Positions 42,314 to 54,522 of a stretch of DNA of 56,684 nt are shown here, one piece after another. The translations under genes were made by a program, and so were the position numbers. The notes beneath the pieces are model-generated. The model was not told where the DNA came from and did no database searches. It worked only from the letters and a program-made list of their open reading frames with translations. Within the stretch, counting starts at the first letter, position 1. Every line of letters begins with the position of its first letter. Source of the DNA: Suillus spraguei (taxonomy: Eukaryota > Basidiomycota > Agaricomycetes > Boletales > Suillaceae); the NCBI GenBank assembly GCA_016800925.1, contig JABCPU010000418.1, forward strand, positions 1-56,684, read 5' to 3'.

Positions 42314-43290
42314 ATGTCTGCTCCTGCCACTACCATTCACAGTGAACAAGCTTTGGCTGAGTATATCGCAAATGCTATCAACGTTGCAATTGCTCCAGTC
42401 CAAGAGCAAGTTCAAAGACTCAGGATATGAATGATGTCCTACAAAACCAGAATGAAAAACTCCATAAGCAACTCCGTCAATATAGGGACAGAATTGATGA
42501 TCTGGAAGCAAAACCTGCACCCATCTTCTGGAGGAGCTCCCAAAATTGCGAAGCCAACAGAGTTCACTGGAGAAAAAGATTCCATCAACATCGAAACATT
42601 CCTGGCACAAGTATCCCTTTATCTCACACAATACCCTAACCAACGGAACAACAACACCTCAGCTTAATGTTGTCTTATCTAAAGGGAAATGCCAGAAAAT
42701 GGGCAGAACCTTACATCAAACAACAAGCTGCAGGACAATTGGACTTCAAAGACTTCTTAGAGGAGTTCTCACGCATGTTTAAAGATAAGAACAAAGAAGC
42801 AAGGCCATTAGAAAATTAGAGACCCTTAGGCAAGGATCTAGTTCTGTTCCAGAATACGTTGCATCTTCAAACAAAAGTGGTATTCACAAACTTCTCCGAC
42901 TACGATCTTGCCTCAAACTCCGATCTGGTCTACAAACCCAGATCAAAGAACAACTCGCTCATGTTGCGCTCAAGACAAGAACACTTTCAATAAATTGGTT
43001 GAAAGAGCAGTAGAAATTGGGCAAAACTTTGAAGAGTTGGACCAGAGAAGAAGCGAAACACCTGGTGGACTCCCAAGTCTAACAGTGGAGTTCCTTCTTC
43101 ATCAAGGGCTGGACCCAGTAACAGTGACCATGGATGTCGACTCCGGAAGGCAAAAGATTGCCCCAAACCGCAAGGAAAGCCTGGTGCTTTCAAATGTTAC
43201 AGATGTGGTGGAGAAGGCCATATGGCTAGGAACTGTAAAGAAGCGCCGAAACCAGTGCAAGTGAAGGGCATCGTCTGCCGAAGAAGAAAC
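42314..43290 (+). pseudogene. Gypsy gag remnant with zinc knuckle
   Basis: The frame starts MSAPATTIHSEQALAEYI at 42314 and is broken near 42428. The capsid region continues in other frames (PTEFTGEKDSINIETFLAQV at about 42555). A zinc knuckle CYRCGGEGHMARNC is at about 43195-43236. At least three frame changes are needed to follow it. Confidence 0.8.
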
Positions 43291-43399
43291 CGGCCCAAAT
43301 GGTTCAAGGACTGGTTATCCTCCAAAGAAGGCAAGTGTTTTTAGAAGGGTTGAAGTCAGAGTCTGCAGACCTAGACCCGAACAATCAATTCTCTATTCT

Positions 43400-46300
43400 T
43401 TCTAGTTTTTCAGATGTAATGGAAGTGTATATACGATCCAAATCAGAGCATTTTTATATTCCAATTACACTGAAAGGAAAGAACAGACAAGCAGACGTAA
43501 AAGCACTTGTGGACTGTGGTGCATCAACATTATTTATAAGCGAAAGATTTGTGAAGAACAATGATGTCCGGTGTCGTAAATTATTGCGTCCCATACCAGT
43601 CAAAACATTGATGGTTCCTTAAATGCCGCCGGAGCTATGACAAGATTCGCTGAAATAGGATAAAGATTGGAGATCATGAAGAAGACAAAGCAGCCTTCAT
43701 GGTTACAGATCTAGGAAGCGATGATGTTATTATCAGTATAGATTGGCTAAGGTATCATAATCCGGAGATTGATTGGAACGCAGGACGATTTGCTCTTACA
43801 CGATGCCCAATCAAGTGTGAGACTAAAAAAGAAAAAGACAAAAAAATAGAGAAAAACGAAAACCCAAAACAGGGTGACTTGCCAGATCTGATTCCCACGG
43901 AAGAGGAAGATGACAACGAAGGCATGGCGAAGAAGAGGGCGATGGTTGAAGAAATAGAAGATGAAGATAGTCCAAGAAATGAATGGATTAGATATAAAGC
44001 TTCTATCGCCACAGAACAAAAAGTAGCAGAGGAAGCTACTAAGAAGAAAAAGTCTGTAGAAGAAATGGTTCCAGACTGGCTTCACGATTACCTGGGTGTA
44101 TTCTCAGAAGAGGAATCAAAGAGATTTCCTGAAAGAAAGAAATGGGATCATGCGATAGATCTCAAAGATGAGAATGATCTTCCACCGAATGCAAAACGTA
44201 TCCTTTATCACCCAAAGAAATGGACACACTGAAAGATTGGTTAAAAGCCGAAACTGCATTAGGATGTATTAGAGATTCACAATCTCCTGTTGCAGCACCT
44301 TTCTTCTTTGTGGCCAAAAAAGATGGCAAATTACGACCAGTAATGGACTATAGAAAGCTCAATGAGAAAACGGTTAAAATGCTATCCTTTACCGAGATCT
44401 CAAGATTAATTGATGCTTTAACTGGTGCCACAATGACTCTAAAATGGATGTATGATGGGGATACAATAATATTCGATGAAAGAAGGAGACGAGTGGAAGG
44501 CAGCCTTCAAAATGCCTTTTGGTCACCATGAACCAACCGTAATGTATTTTGGGTTGACAAATTCTCCAGCAACTTTCCAGACCATGATGAACGAAATATT
44601 CAGAGATTCATTGATGGAAAGACGGTCGTTGTCTACATCGATGACATCTTGGTCTTTACAAATGGAAATAAGGAGCAACACCGAAAAGTTGTATGAAGTA
44701 CTCAAAGATTAAAAGATAACGACTGTTCTTGAAACCAGAGAAATGTATTTGAACAGTCTAAAGTCGAATTCTTAGGGTTGATCATGGAAAAAGGCAATGT
44801 ATCTATGGATCCTGTAAAAGTAGAAGGAGTATTAAAATGGCCTGTTCCCAAATGCATAAAAGACATACAAGCATTCATGGGTTTGCCAACTTCTATCGAA
44901 GATTCATACTGGGGGTTCTCGATATAGCCAGACCAATGATGATTTGCTAAGAAAAGATGTTCCATGGAATTGACGGAGAAACAACAACATGCATTTGATG
45001 AATTAAAGAAATGATTCACAGAAGCTCCGCTCCTAGTAATGCCAGATGTTGAGAAAAGAAAAGAATAGAGACCAATGCCTTCTGACTATGCATCTGGTGC
45101 AGTACTTTCCTCAACAGAATGGAAGATGGACTAATGGCATCCTGTCGCTATATTATTCAAAGTCAAATGAATGATGCAGAACAAAATTATGACATTCATG
45201 ACAAAGAATTGTTAGCAATCCATTCGAGCATTAGAAAGAGTGGAAGGCCACTATGTGCAGGGAGCACCTCAACCTGTGGAGATCTGGACCGGATCATAAG
45301 AATCTTGAGTATTTCATGACGAGTCAAAAATTGACACGATGGCAAGCCAGATGGAGTCTGTTCCTGGTGGAGTATGAATTTACACTCCAACATAAGCCTG
45401 GTGTAGTCAATGATAAAGCCGATCTGTCTGTCTCGGAGATCAGACCACAGAGGGGGGGTAGAAAATGACAATTCTGATCGCATTTTGGCTTAAACCCGGA
45501 ATTTTTTCCAAAAATCAATGCTGGCTAAAAGAGGCCAAGTTCTTATAGAAGGAGAAAAATCTCTTCTCAAAAGATTAACAAAGTACAGAAGAGAGCCTGA
45601 AGTGATGAAAGCGCTAGAAACATTAAAAGCAGCACCGGTGCAATTGCATAGAGGAGTCGAAGAATGGAATGTTGAAGATGGATTGGTGTTATTCCGAGGA
45701 TTGGTCTATGTTCCAAATGATAAAGAAATCCGCGAGAAATTTAGAGTTATTCCATGATCACCACCGGCTGGACATCCTGGATGTGCCAAAACCTTAGAAT
45801 TGATTTCCAGAAATTATTGGTGGCCAATGATGACAAAGAGTGTTCACGATTATGTAGATGGTTGCAATCGTTGCAGACAAACAAAGGTCTATCCTAGTAA
45901 ACCGACGGACCTTTACAGCCAAATGAAGTTCCAGAAGGACCTTGCAAACGATTACATGTGATCTGATTGTGGACCTACCAAAGAGTGAAGGGTGTGATAG
46001 CATTTTTGTTGTCGTTGATCGATTTACGAAACAAGCACACTTTATTCCCACCAATAAAGAAGTAGACTCAAAGGAAATTGCGAGCTATTTTTTAAAATGT
46101 ATGGAAACATCATGGAACACCAAAGAAAGTGATTTCAGATAGAGGAACACAGTTCATATCGAAATTTATGGGACAAATGTCAAAAAGATTAGGCACAAAA
46201 TGGTCTGCTTCGACTCCTATCATCCACATACGGACGGACAAACAGAACGCGTAAATCAAGAAGTTGAACAATATTTACGCCTGTTTACCTCTTATGGACA

Positions 46301-46980
46301 AAATGATTGGGTATCTTGGTTGCCGATTGCAGAATTCTCGCATAATAATGCAGTCACAGTCACCGGTCATAGCCCTTTCAAAGTCTATATGGATATAATC
46401 CAGAATTCACGATATCTCCTAATTCCAACTCCCGTATTCCTGTTGCCGATGAAAGAGTGGATCAAATGAAAGAAGCAAGAGATGATGCAGAAAATACTTT
46501 GAAACTAGTCAATGAACAAATGAAATGGTTCTATGACAAAGGAGTAAAAGACGCACCACAGTATAAAAGGGAGACAAAGTCTGGCTAGACACAAAAAACA
46601 TTAAACAATGTCGTCCAAGTAAAAATTGTCAGATCGTCGTCTTGGGCCCTTTGAAATACTAGAGAAGATTGGCGAGTGAACTATAAATTGAAATTGCCGG
46701 CAATTATCAGATCCATCCGGTTTTCACGTTCAATTACTCACCCATACTATGCATCTCAAATGATCCCTCATTCTCACCCACCCGACCACCTCCTGACATA
46801 GTTGACGATCAGGAAGAATTTGTTGTAGAAGAAGTATTAGATAGCCGATTATTCCGAGGAAAGCTGCAATACGAGTAAAATGGGAAGGATATCCATAGAA
46901 GAGTTGACATGGGAACCAGAAGAAAAGTAAAGAATTCCCCGATTCTTATAGTGGAGTTTCACAAGAAGAATCCATGGCGG
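43400..46980 (+). pseudogene. Gypsy pol remnant with chromodomain
   Basis: The protease reads KALVDCGASTLFI at about 43500 (DCGA where active copies usually have D[ST]GA). RT pieces include SPVAAPFFFVAKKDGKLRPV at about 44282, a [12 protein letters not shown] catalytic box near 44632, and KPGVVNDKADLS of RNase H near 45391. Integrase pieces include AGHPGCAKTLELI and CNRCRQTK (about 45770-45885), DRFTKQAHFIPT (about 46017) and HPHTDGQTERVNQEVEQYL (about 46220). A chromodomain follows, EEVLDSRLFRGKLQYE, then VKWEGYP one frame over and LTWEPEE (about 46830-46920). Chromodomains of such elements bind modified histones and guide integration. It is inactive. Confidence 0.87.
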
Positions 46981-47041
46981 CTAAAACCAAAAGAATTCAA
47001 GGTTCTATACTTAATTCGGAAGATTTCAAGAAATGGAGAAC

Positions 47042-47807
47042 TGTTAAGACTGTACTCAAGGGTAGAGAGATCCGAAGGGCTTTGGCCTCAGTTCGTACAC
47101 TGTGCCCCTTTCTCGAGTAAATGCCCCTTATTTCAGGGAGGAGTTATTCGTCCGAAGACCCGAAGGGGTTGTGTGACGGATCGGGTGCCAAAGGTGTCGG
47201 ATATAACACGTCCGAAGGTAATTCGGACGTAAGGAGAGGACAGAGATTAAGACTAGTTTCGGAACGAGTTCCTAACTAGAAACTAACGGAGATGGACTAT
47301 CCGAAGATAGAGTCCGAAGGTATAGACTATAGGAGTCAATCCTAAGTCTCAGAAGGTACTTAAAGCGGAGAGTGGCTTAAGTCCGGAGGAGGCAGAATGA
47401 GTAGAATCTAAGATGATATTCGAACTAAGGTTCTACGGAGATCTACAAGTGGTTTATATACAGTAAGTATCTAAGACGGATAATCAGCAAGTCCGGGACC
47501 GAGGGCTATGTACGAAGTGTAACGGAAGTCTATTAGTTATTGCACAGCAGATCAGTAAGCATGAATCGGAAATGAACACAGGAAAACGGATCAGTAACAC
47601 AGGACGGAAATATAAACAGCCGGAGTACCGGTAGTAGGAGAAATGACGAAAGGAGTTAGACGCAGATGTTCACCAGGGAGTTAAGGTGCGAGAAGCGAGT
47701 ACATTCGGATGGGTGGTCCGGACAGGATCTGTGGACCGGACGGATATGGAAACGATGGATCTGGACGGATATGATCGGATCTGAGATTAGAAGTATGGTA
47801 TATGACA
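47042..47807 (+). mobile_element. Solo LTR (family Y) nested in the gypsy element
   Basis: The 766-bp insert begins TGTTAAGACTGTAC and ends GGTATATGACA. It is flanked by the exact 5-bp duplication AGAAC (47037-47041 and 47808-47812). A TATATA box lies at about 47455. A second copy is at 49256. No internal coding region of this family is present. Confidence 0.9.
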
Positions 47808-47855
47808 AGAACATGTAACATCAGACCTTCATACATTCGTGATGATGCTCATCCT

Positions 47856-47865
47856 AGAGAGGGGG
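47856..47865 (+). promoter_or_regulatory. Polypurine tract of the gypsy element
   Basis: AGAGAGGGGG lies just before the 3' LTR start at 47869. Confidence 0.65.
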
Positions 47866-47868
47866 TAA

Positions 47869-48026
47869 TATCACGAATTCCAAATACAAATCACTACTCT
47901 TTTCTCAATTTTCCTAAAAGTGTCTAAACCCAGCACTAAGACAAACACAAACTCCATCGAAATCCTATAACCGCTTCTATAACCGAACTTCCTGATGAAG
48001 ATGAAGAGATCTTTTATGATGCTATA

Positions 48027-48057
<31 letters not shown>

Positions 48058-48353
48058 TATCACATGATCTTAGAACCTTCTAGAATATGATGTCATAACA
48101 ATGTCACAATCATCACATCGTACGATTCTCATTTCTATTTTATGATTGGCTAGTAGTTTCAAACTCAGTTTATATCTCAGTTTCAATATGTGTATATAGT
48201 TAGCTAGTTTCGCTGTAGTAGTTCTTTAGTTCAAACCTCTTGTATCTACAACTGTAGCAATCCAAGACGTCCTTGCTCCTCTCTCTCTCTGTGATAACCT
48301 TAGTTTGAGTCCTGGTCTCTGCCCTTGCGTTAATTCATTTGTGGGTTGTGACA
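47869..48353 (+). repeat. 3' LTR of the gypsy element
   Basis: It starts TATCACGAATTCC (G to A at the second base relative to the other copies) and ends GTGACA. Its GATAA array (about 48026-48056) is longer than in the 5' LTR and the nested solo LTR. Confidence 0.88.
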
Positions 48354-48450
48354 CTTTTCCATGTTGATGTCCTTGGTGACTGAAATGATAACAACTTCAC
48401 ATGCCTTTACCAAATTCTCAGACACAATTGAAGGATGAGTTGAAAAGAGC

Positions 48451-48830
48451 TTGTGTCCTCTTTGCGCGTCTGAAGTCAAGCTGTGCACCCCAGCTGCACC
48501 TTCTGAGGAGTGGGCATTAGACCATCCACAGAAATTTTGTCAGAAACTTCATGTGGATCCTCCTGTCTTTGCACATCTTGTCAACATAATTGTCAATCAC
48601 CCCATTTTCCAGAACCACTCAAATAACCCTCCAATTACCTGTCCTCTGTGCAACTCATATTTTTTTCAGACGGTGCTGGTCATTATGGAAATGCATCAAC
48701 AACAGAAGACATGGCAGATTGGGCAGGCATCTCAACAGGCACATATACAATTGTCACCATTGTGTTATGATCAGAAGGTGATATGGATGATGGGGGAGGT
48801 ACTGTGTTATGAATGTTTCTTTTAACTGCA
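48451..48830 (+). pseudogene. Harbinger/PIF-like DDE transposase fragment
   Basis: The first frame reads FCQKLHVDPPVFAHLVNII and PIFQNHSNNPP. The sequence then continues one frame over as HYGNASTTEDMADWAG and STGTYTIVTI. This matches the N-terminal helix-turn-helix region that precedes the DDE domain in many fungal Harbinger-type (DDE_Tnp_4) transposases. The catalytic region is absent. It lies directly right of the gypsy 3' LTR. Confidence 0.6.
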
Positions 48831-48834
48831 TCTT

Positions 48835-49180
48835 TAACTGATCATAAGATTGACACTATTGGCAAACAGAAGTAAATCATCTACCCATACTGTGATGATC
48901 TGTGTGTCTGTCTCGGTTGTCCTTATTAGATGCATGGATCTGACTTGGTAATTTAAATACTATTTTAGACCACTGTTTAACTCAATATTCCACTCATGTC
49001 CAGATTGCTTTAATCCATACAAGGTTTTCTGAAGTTGACATACTCTTGGTAATGCTTTTCTAACTGTCCATCTCTTGGTTCTTCTGCAGCTCATTTGTCT
49101 CTGACAGCTCTTTCCACTTATTACTCATGGGATCATCTTTATCCAAGCTGTTTTCTGTAAGTGTTCTCATATATCTCTAT
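48835..49180 (-). pseudogene. Copia reverse transcriptase fragment
   Basis: The minus strand reads LQKTLYGLKQSGHEWN at about 49042-48995 and ITVWVDDLLLFANSVN at about 48890, the diagnostic LYGLKQ and VDD boxes of copia RT, with one stop between them. It is shorter and more distant from the copia element at 23-28 kb. Confidence 0.75.
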
Positions 49181-49255
49181 GCCCGTTCATTCTCAGAGTG
49201 TTCTTGTATAGGTGATTGAGTGTCAGCTCCCCTGAGTCTGTACATCTATCTCACC

Positions 49256-49998
49256 TGTTAAGACCATACTCAAGGGTAGAGAGATCGAAGGGCTTTGGCC
49301 TCAGTTCGTGCACTGTGCCCCTTTCTCGAGTAATGCCCCTTATTTTCAGGGAGGAGGTTATTCGTCCAAAGACCCAGAAAGGAGTGCGTGACGGATCCAG
49401 GTGTCCGAAGGTTTATTCGGAACGTAATAAGAGGACAGAGATTAAGGCTAGCTTCAGAACGAGTTCCTAACTAGAAAACTAATGGAGGTAGACTATCGAA
49501 GATAGAGTCGGAGTATAGACTATAGGAATCAATCCTAAGTCCAGAAGGTGACTTAAAGCGGAAAGTGGCTTAAGTCCGGAGGAAACAAGAATGAGTAGAA
49601 TCTAAGATGATATTTGAACTAAGGTTCTATGGAGCTACAAGTGGTTTATATACTGTAAGTATCTAAGACGGATAATCAGCAAGTCGGGACCGAGGCTATG
49701 TACGAAGTGTAACGGAAGTCTATTAGTTAATGCACAGCGGATCAGTAAGCATGAATCAGAAATGAACACAGGAAACGGATCAGTAACACAGGACGGAAAT
49801 ATATAACAGCCGGAATACCGGAAACAGGAGGAATGATGAAAGGAGATAGACGCAGATATACACAAGGGAGTTAAGGTGCGAGAAGTGAGCACATTCGGAT
49901 GGGTGGTCCGGACAGGATCTGTGGACTGGACGGATATGGAATCAATCAGATCTGATCAGATATGGTTGGATCTGAGATTAGAAGTATGGTATGTATAT
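49256..49998 (+). repeat. Second copy of LTR family Y (diverged)
   Basis: It begins TGTTAAGACCATAC and follows the nested copy at 47042 throughout. Besides substitutions, many differences are single-base changes in run length. The 3' end (GGTATGTATATCA) differs and no target duplication is visible, so it is truncated or rearranged. Confidence 0.85.
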
Positions 49999-52145
49999 CA
50001 GTCCTTCTCTGAGCACATGAACAGAGTGCCACATGCAGAGATAACATTGTGAGTTGTTTCCAGGGCTTGGCCAAGAGTGCGCGCATAATACTTCAATTGT
50101 GGGTCTACAAGGGTGGGTATGAGCTTTTCAGTCAGCATATAATGTACCCTTATTTATCTGGAAGAGTGCACCGCTTGGAAGGACTGGTCTCCGAGCCTGT
50201 GGGCTTATCAGAAGATACTTTGTGTGCCATCTCAACTTCAGCACCTGCAAAATCGAAATCATTGAAAGATTTATATCATCTGCTTCACCAGAGGACCCTC
50301 CAGTGTGGTACCAAAGAATGGCCTGGTTTAGAGGATGTAGGATCCATGAAGTCGTTGCATCTGAGAAAGTAGACGACGACGCTTGAGTTCCGCGCGCCAG
50401 GCAACTCATCAAGTGCTTGAGTTTTCCTCTTTATCTCTGGCTTTCCTCGGGCTTACGAAGTGTTGCCCAAGGCCAGAGGAAACAAGTTGAGCCTTACGAG
50501 TGTTAGGGATTTTTGGGGCCATGGCGAGAAGGACACGTCAACGTGCATGCACACAAAGACTATGCAGACGCCAGACAATGCCAAGTACTTCGATTACTAT
50601 TAGTTATGAACATAAATAGACTCAAACCTACCAATAGTACCTTCCAGGCCTACAGGCGACCCTACAAGACTATCATGCATACCGCGGGAGCTACAAATCA
50701 GGTACGGGAGGTCAGCGGAGGTGCTGTAGGCCCATGGAGGATCACTGGAGGTGCAGGAGCTGAAAGTATGTGTAAGCTATTATTAGATGGGGGGAGGGTG
50801 GGTCTCGCAGATAGGTTTCCCACAAAAGAAACCGGGTCTCATAGACCCTTATAGGCACCGAAAAGTCCTGCCTGAGGTGGCGGTCTTCAATAATACATTA
50901 GCAACCGCATATTTTCTCAGTGTTGAACTTACAGGTTGTGGGGTTCCCGCCAACGCCAATTAATACGCAGGAGACCGTATGAACGTTTTCAAAAGACGCC
51001 AACATGTCGGACATCATCGCGCTGCACCGGGTTGGTACTATTGGAGAAATGTAGCCTGGTGGTCATGGGAGGGTGATGCTGGAATTGCGAACTTCAACGG
51101 GCGAACCCGTGATTGAGATTGACAAAGCCAGGAGTGTCCACAAGATGCAGCGGGAACATCATGATAGTTTACTGGAAAGTTATATCATACTTGGTGGCCC
51201 ATTATATATGTGCTGCGAACGCGATGGCAACGTTTGGGAACCTTAGTCCCTCTCGAAAAAGCGATGACGAGATAGCTAAGTCATCACGAGTGCAACTTGA
51301 AGGATTTTGCTTCCCGATAAAATGTGGCAAGACATGGTTTGCTTCCCCGACCATCTGATGTTCCCACATACCTAGACGTGACAGCGGGGACTGCTGGCAT
51401 ATCTAAATTGACGCGTTTCTAGCTGTACCCACCCAAACGAATGAATTATGGATACTGAGAATCCTTTTACAGGTGAAGGTAGTACTTAGGGGTGTTGCGT
51501 GTTGGCTATGATTATACAAGGACACACCTTCGGTCGACTCTCGGACGGCATACTGTGATACTTACAATGCGTAGCCACTCTGAAATGTGTCTACAGTAGT
51601 AGGTCAGGAAATACAATATTTGTACAGCATTTGCTCTTGAAAAAACTCTTCGCGTTCTCACTCATGTAACGAAAAGTTGATATAGTGAATGCAGTGGCTC
51701 TCGAATGCATTGAGAACTGATGATGCAGTGCAATCTCGCTTACACAGGTTTCATTGAATGCACAAATGTGAGATCTAGGCAATGAGGTAATCTCAGGCTG
51801 GGATGGGTCAACTGAGAATGCATTACTATTCAGTAAGCCCGTGTTTATTTTATCGCGCCATTCCTATATATGTACGCTGGTATATTATCGATAACGAAAG
51901 ACTGCTAGTGCAAACCAAAATGACAGTGACATCAAAAGAAAGGATCGATAAACGAAAGACTATTTCTGCAAATCAAAATGAGAGTGATATACCTTGACGT
52001 TAGAACTGGCTCAGCTCCGAGAGACAATACAATATCGATAAACAATCGCACGGCAAAAGGTTCAGCGAAATGTAACGTTAGAGCCAAATAATTGAAGAGT
52101 TCGACTTCAAGCAGCAGCCGCAGAATTATTGATGGCGCTCACGGA
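49999..52145. other. No recognised gene
   Basis: A minus-strand frame at 50128-50412 (with YHTGGSSGEADDIN) and plus-strand frames at 50513-50854 and 51113-51358 have no domain I can name. The segment contains no copy of the repeats seen to its left. Confidence 0.4.
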
Positions 52146-54522
52146 TTAAGGTTCATAATAATGAGAGTAGGACTTAGAAGTCGGGGAAACAGCTGGCAGG
52201 GTGCGCTCTCGGGGAGAGGCTGGGATGGCACAATGTGAGGAGAATCTGAGCCATAATTGGATTTGGCAGGCGGCGCCTTGAAAAGGGTGGCACTCCGTGT
52301 TGAAGACATCTAATGAAAGGTATCAGTCGCTCAGGCTAATGGATTATGTAGGAAAAGCTCACATTCATCAAGCGAGATGTGACTGGGGTCGTCAAAGGTC
52401 AAATACCTATGCAATTTTATGAACAGTCCAAGATTTTCGCATGCAGCAATACTTACAAGTACTTGAGGACCTCGGCGAACCAGAAACTTTCCATATCATC
52501 GACTTTGTCGAATCCACGTTGTTGACGTCGTAGATGCCAGCGTATGCAACATTTGCAGGCAGGTACTTCTTGAAGCTGGTAACGGCACTTACCGCATTGT
52601 TAAAGTACTTTGGATCACCAGTCACACGCAAGCATAGAAGTTCGACTCAAGAACTTCAGGACGAAGAATGTAGTCAGGATAGGTGATATAGAAGCCATTG
52701 CTGATCATAGAAATCAAGTTGCTGCTGATTAGGAGCAGTGTCGCCAGTGTAGTTGCCATCGCTAGAGATGTAAGCGAAAATCTCAGGGCCGATCCCAGTA
52801 CTGGAAAAAAAGAATCAGCACAGTGATAGATGACAGTGGGGACGTACGCAGTGCTTGCGTATGTATTCCAGCAAGCATCGGTGAGTTTAAGACCAATATC
52901 AACCACTGTCGCATTGTTGGTGAGCTTGCCGCCTGGGTTCTACGTCAAGCTCAAGCCACAGGGAGAGGAGGAGAAAATACCTAGAATCCAGTTTCCTCCG
53001 TAGAAACAAGCCAGGTGCGACCCCACATGACGAATCTTTTTGTCGTCGTCGTAATCAGCGAGGTACAACAAGTCATCAACAGTTGATGTCTAACGCGAAG
53101 TATAAATATGTGAGGCTGTCGAGATGAGAAGGTCTGCATATCCTTTAGGAGCGTCTTTATAGAACTATCAACAGCGGTCAACCATGCATCGGCATACGAG
53201 TTGTCGTCGGTATTTGTAAGGCGGGCATATTTGATGAGATACTCGAAGTAAGAGTCGGAACCTCCGCCCCAAGTCTACAAAGGTGGCTTAGGAGGTGGAT
53301 GCATCCCAAACATCAGCACTTACCACATACCCACCAACGGGCTTACCAGTCGTCACGTTAATGCCTTGAGCAGGCATACCAGGGAGAGGGGTTGGCTGAA
53401 AAAGTAACACTTGAGGTAAGCGCCAATATCAAAGTTGATATCCGACTTACCATGTGAATCATATGTTGCACAGATTCCTCAACCAATGTTTTGTATGTGG
53501 AATTGCCAGTATATTGACTTGATGTCCAGTTTATTTAAATAACTAGACAAGCAAAATGACTGACACACCTGAGACGATTCCACTCCATGGTAAGCTATGA
53601 AATGTCACGATTTGTTCTGCGGTATACATGATGTAGACTCACAGTTCCGGCCTCGGCAATGTTTGACTACAATTGAAGATGAGTATATCAAAACTTAGAT
53701 GTCGGTAAACTGCTTACAGTGGCGATGGTGGGTTGCTGGGTCGCAAAGTCTATATAACCGAACGGAATGACCTGATTCTATAAAAGAATCAGATACAATT
53801 ATGCACATGCAAATACTATGACGATTACCCAACCCAGGCATAGGCCATCTGATCGGCGAGGTCCTGGGCCTTTTCAACGAGAATTGGATATTTTCCCCGC
53901 TGAGCTCGTACGCACTTAGGAAACCTCCAACATAACGAATAGTGGTTTCAAACAAACTGCCCTTGATCAGCGAGCTGCAAGATAGCTTAAAAGCGAAGAT
54001 AGGGCAGCAAGTCACCTGACGGTGTCGGAAGTGTGGGAAACGCTAAAGTCGGTGTTAGCAGTTGTGGTTGACAGCTTGTTCAAACCAGTCCTAGCAACAT
54101 TTTGAAATGAGCAGATGTTTACGTCTCACATGTGGAAACATACCGTGAGTCCCATAATCCACTACAATATGTGATGACAGCTCAGTCACTTGACCTCTGA
54201 ACTTGGTTTATTACTCACCATGGTGCCCATAGCGTCGGCGATGGAAGCACCCCATCCGTTCCGCCCATCAAAGTACGTTTTTGAAATGGGCAACAGATCG
54301 TCATACCCCCAGCATACGTCCTGCATGGGATGTGGTGAATGCAAATAAAGATAAATACTGCAGTATCGTACTGGTAAGCCTCGTAGCTCGTGACAAAAAG
54401 CTCCTTGACTTCTGACTGGTGTAAAGCAGCACTGGGCGGGAGTTGCAAACCTTGTTTCTGAACTGGCTCCGCCTTGACAACAATGTGGCGAGAGCCGCCA
54501 GGAACCAGCGTCTGAAGGACAT
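52146..54522 (-). pseudogene. GH47 class I alpha-1,2-mannosidase gene with frameshifts
   Basis: Minus strand, about nine or more exons. ATG at 54522 starts MSFRRWFLAALATLLS (signal anchor-like). Then come ALHQSEVKELFVTSYEAYQ, the FDGRNGWGAS region near 54240, a VGGFLSAYELSGENI box near 53910, and GYIDFATQQPTIAT near 53740. PTPLPGMPAQGINVTTGKP lies near 53370, then YPDYILRPEVLESNFYA (near 52660), VTGDPKYFNNAV, DDMESFWFAEVLKYL (near 52470) and LTFDDPSHISLDE. GH47 enzymes trim alpha-1,2-mannose from N-glycans in the ER/Golgi or are secreted. Introns keep good GTAAGT/GTGAGC donors. At least five one-base shifts occur (near 54474, 52697, 52627, 52503 and 52280), so the gene is a recent pseudogene or contains sequence errors. 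The stop assigned is TAA at 52146-52148, but another frame ends slightly further on. Confidence 0.78.

Larger units (their letters stand above)
41064..48353 (+). mobile_element. Ty3/gypsy chromodomain retrotransposon (dead), with nested solo LTR
   Basis: Two LTRs of about 473 and 485 bp in direct orientation flank gag, protease, RT, RNase H, integrase and a C-terminal chromodomain, the gypsy (chromovirus) order. A purine tract precedes the 3' LTR. All domains are interrupted by stops and frameshifts, many of them one-base. The 5-bp flanks (GGTTT before, CTTTT after) do not match, so the ends may have recombined. It carries a nested solo LTR at 47042-47807. Confidence 0.88.

Noticed and set aside
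43747..44085. Minus-strand 112-codon hydrophobic frame
   Set aside because: Antisense of Lys/Glu-rich gypsy polyprotein sequence, which always yields Phe/Leu-rich shadows.
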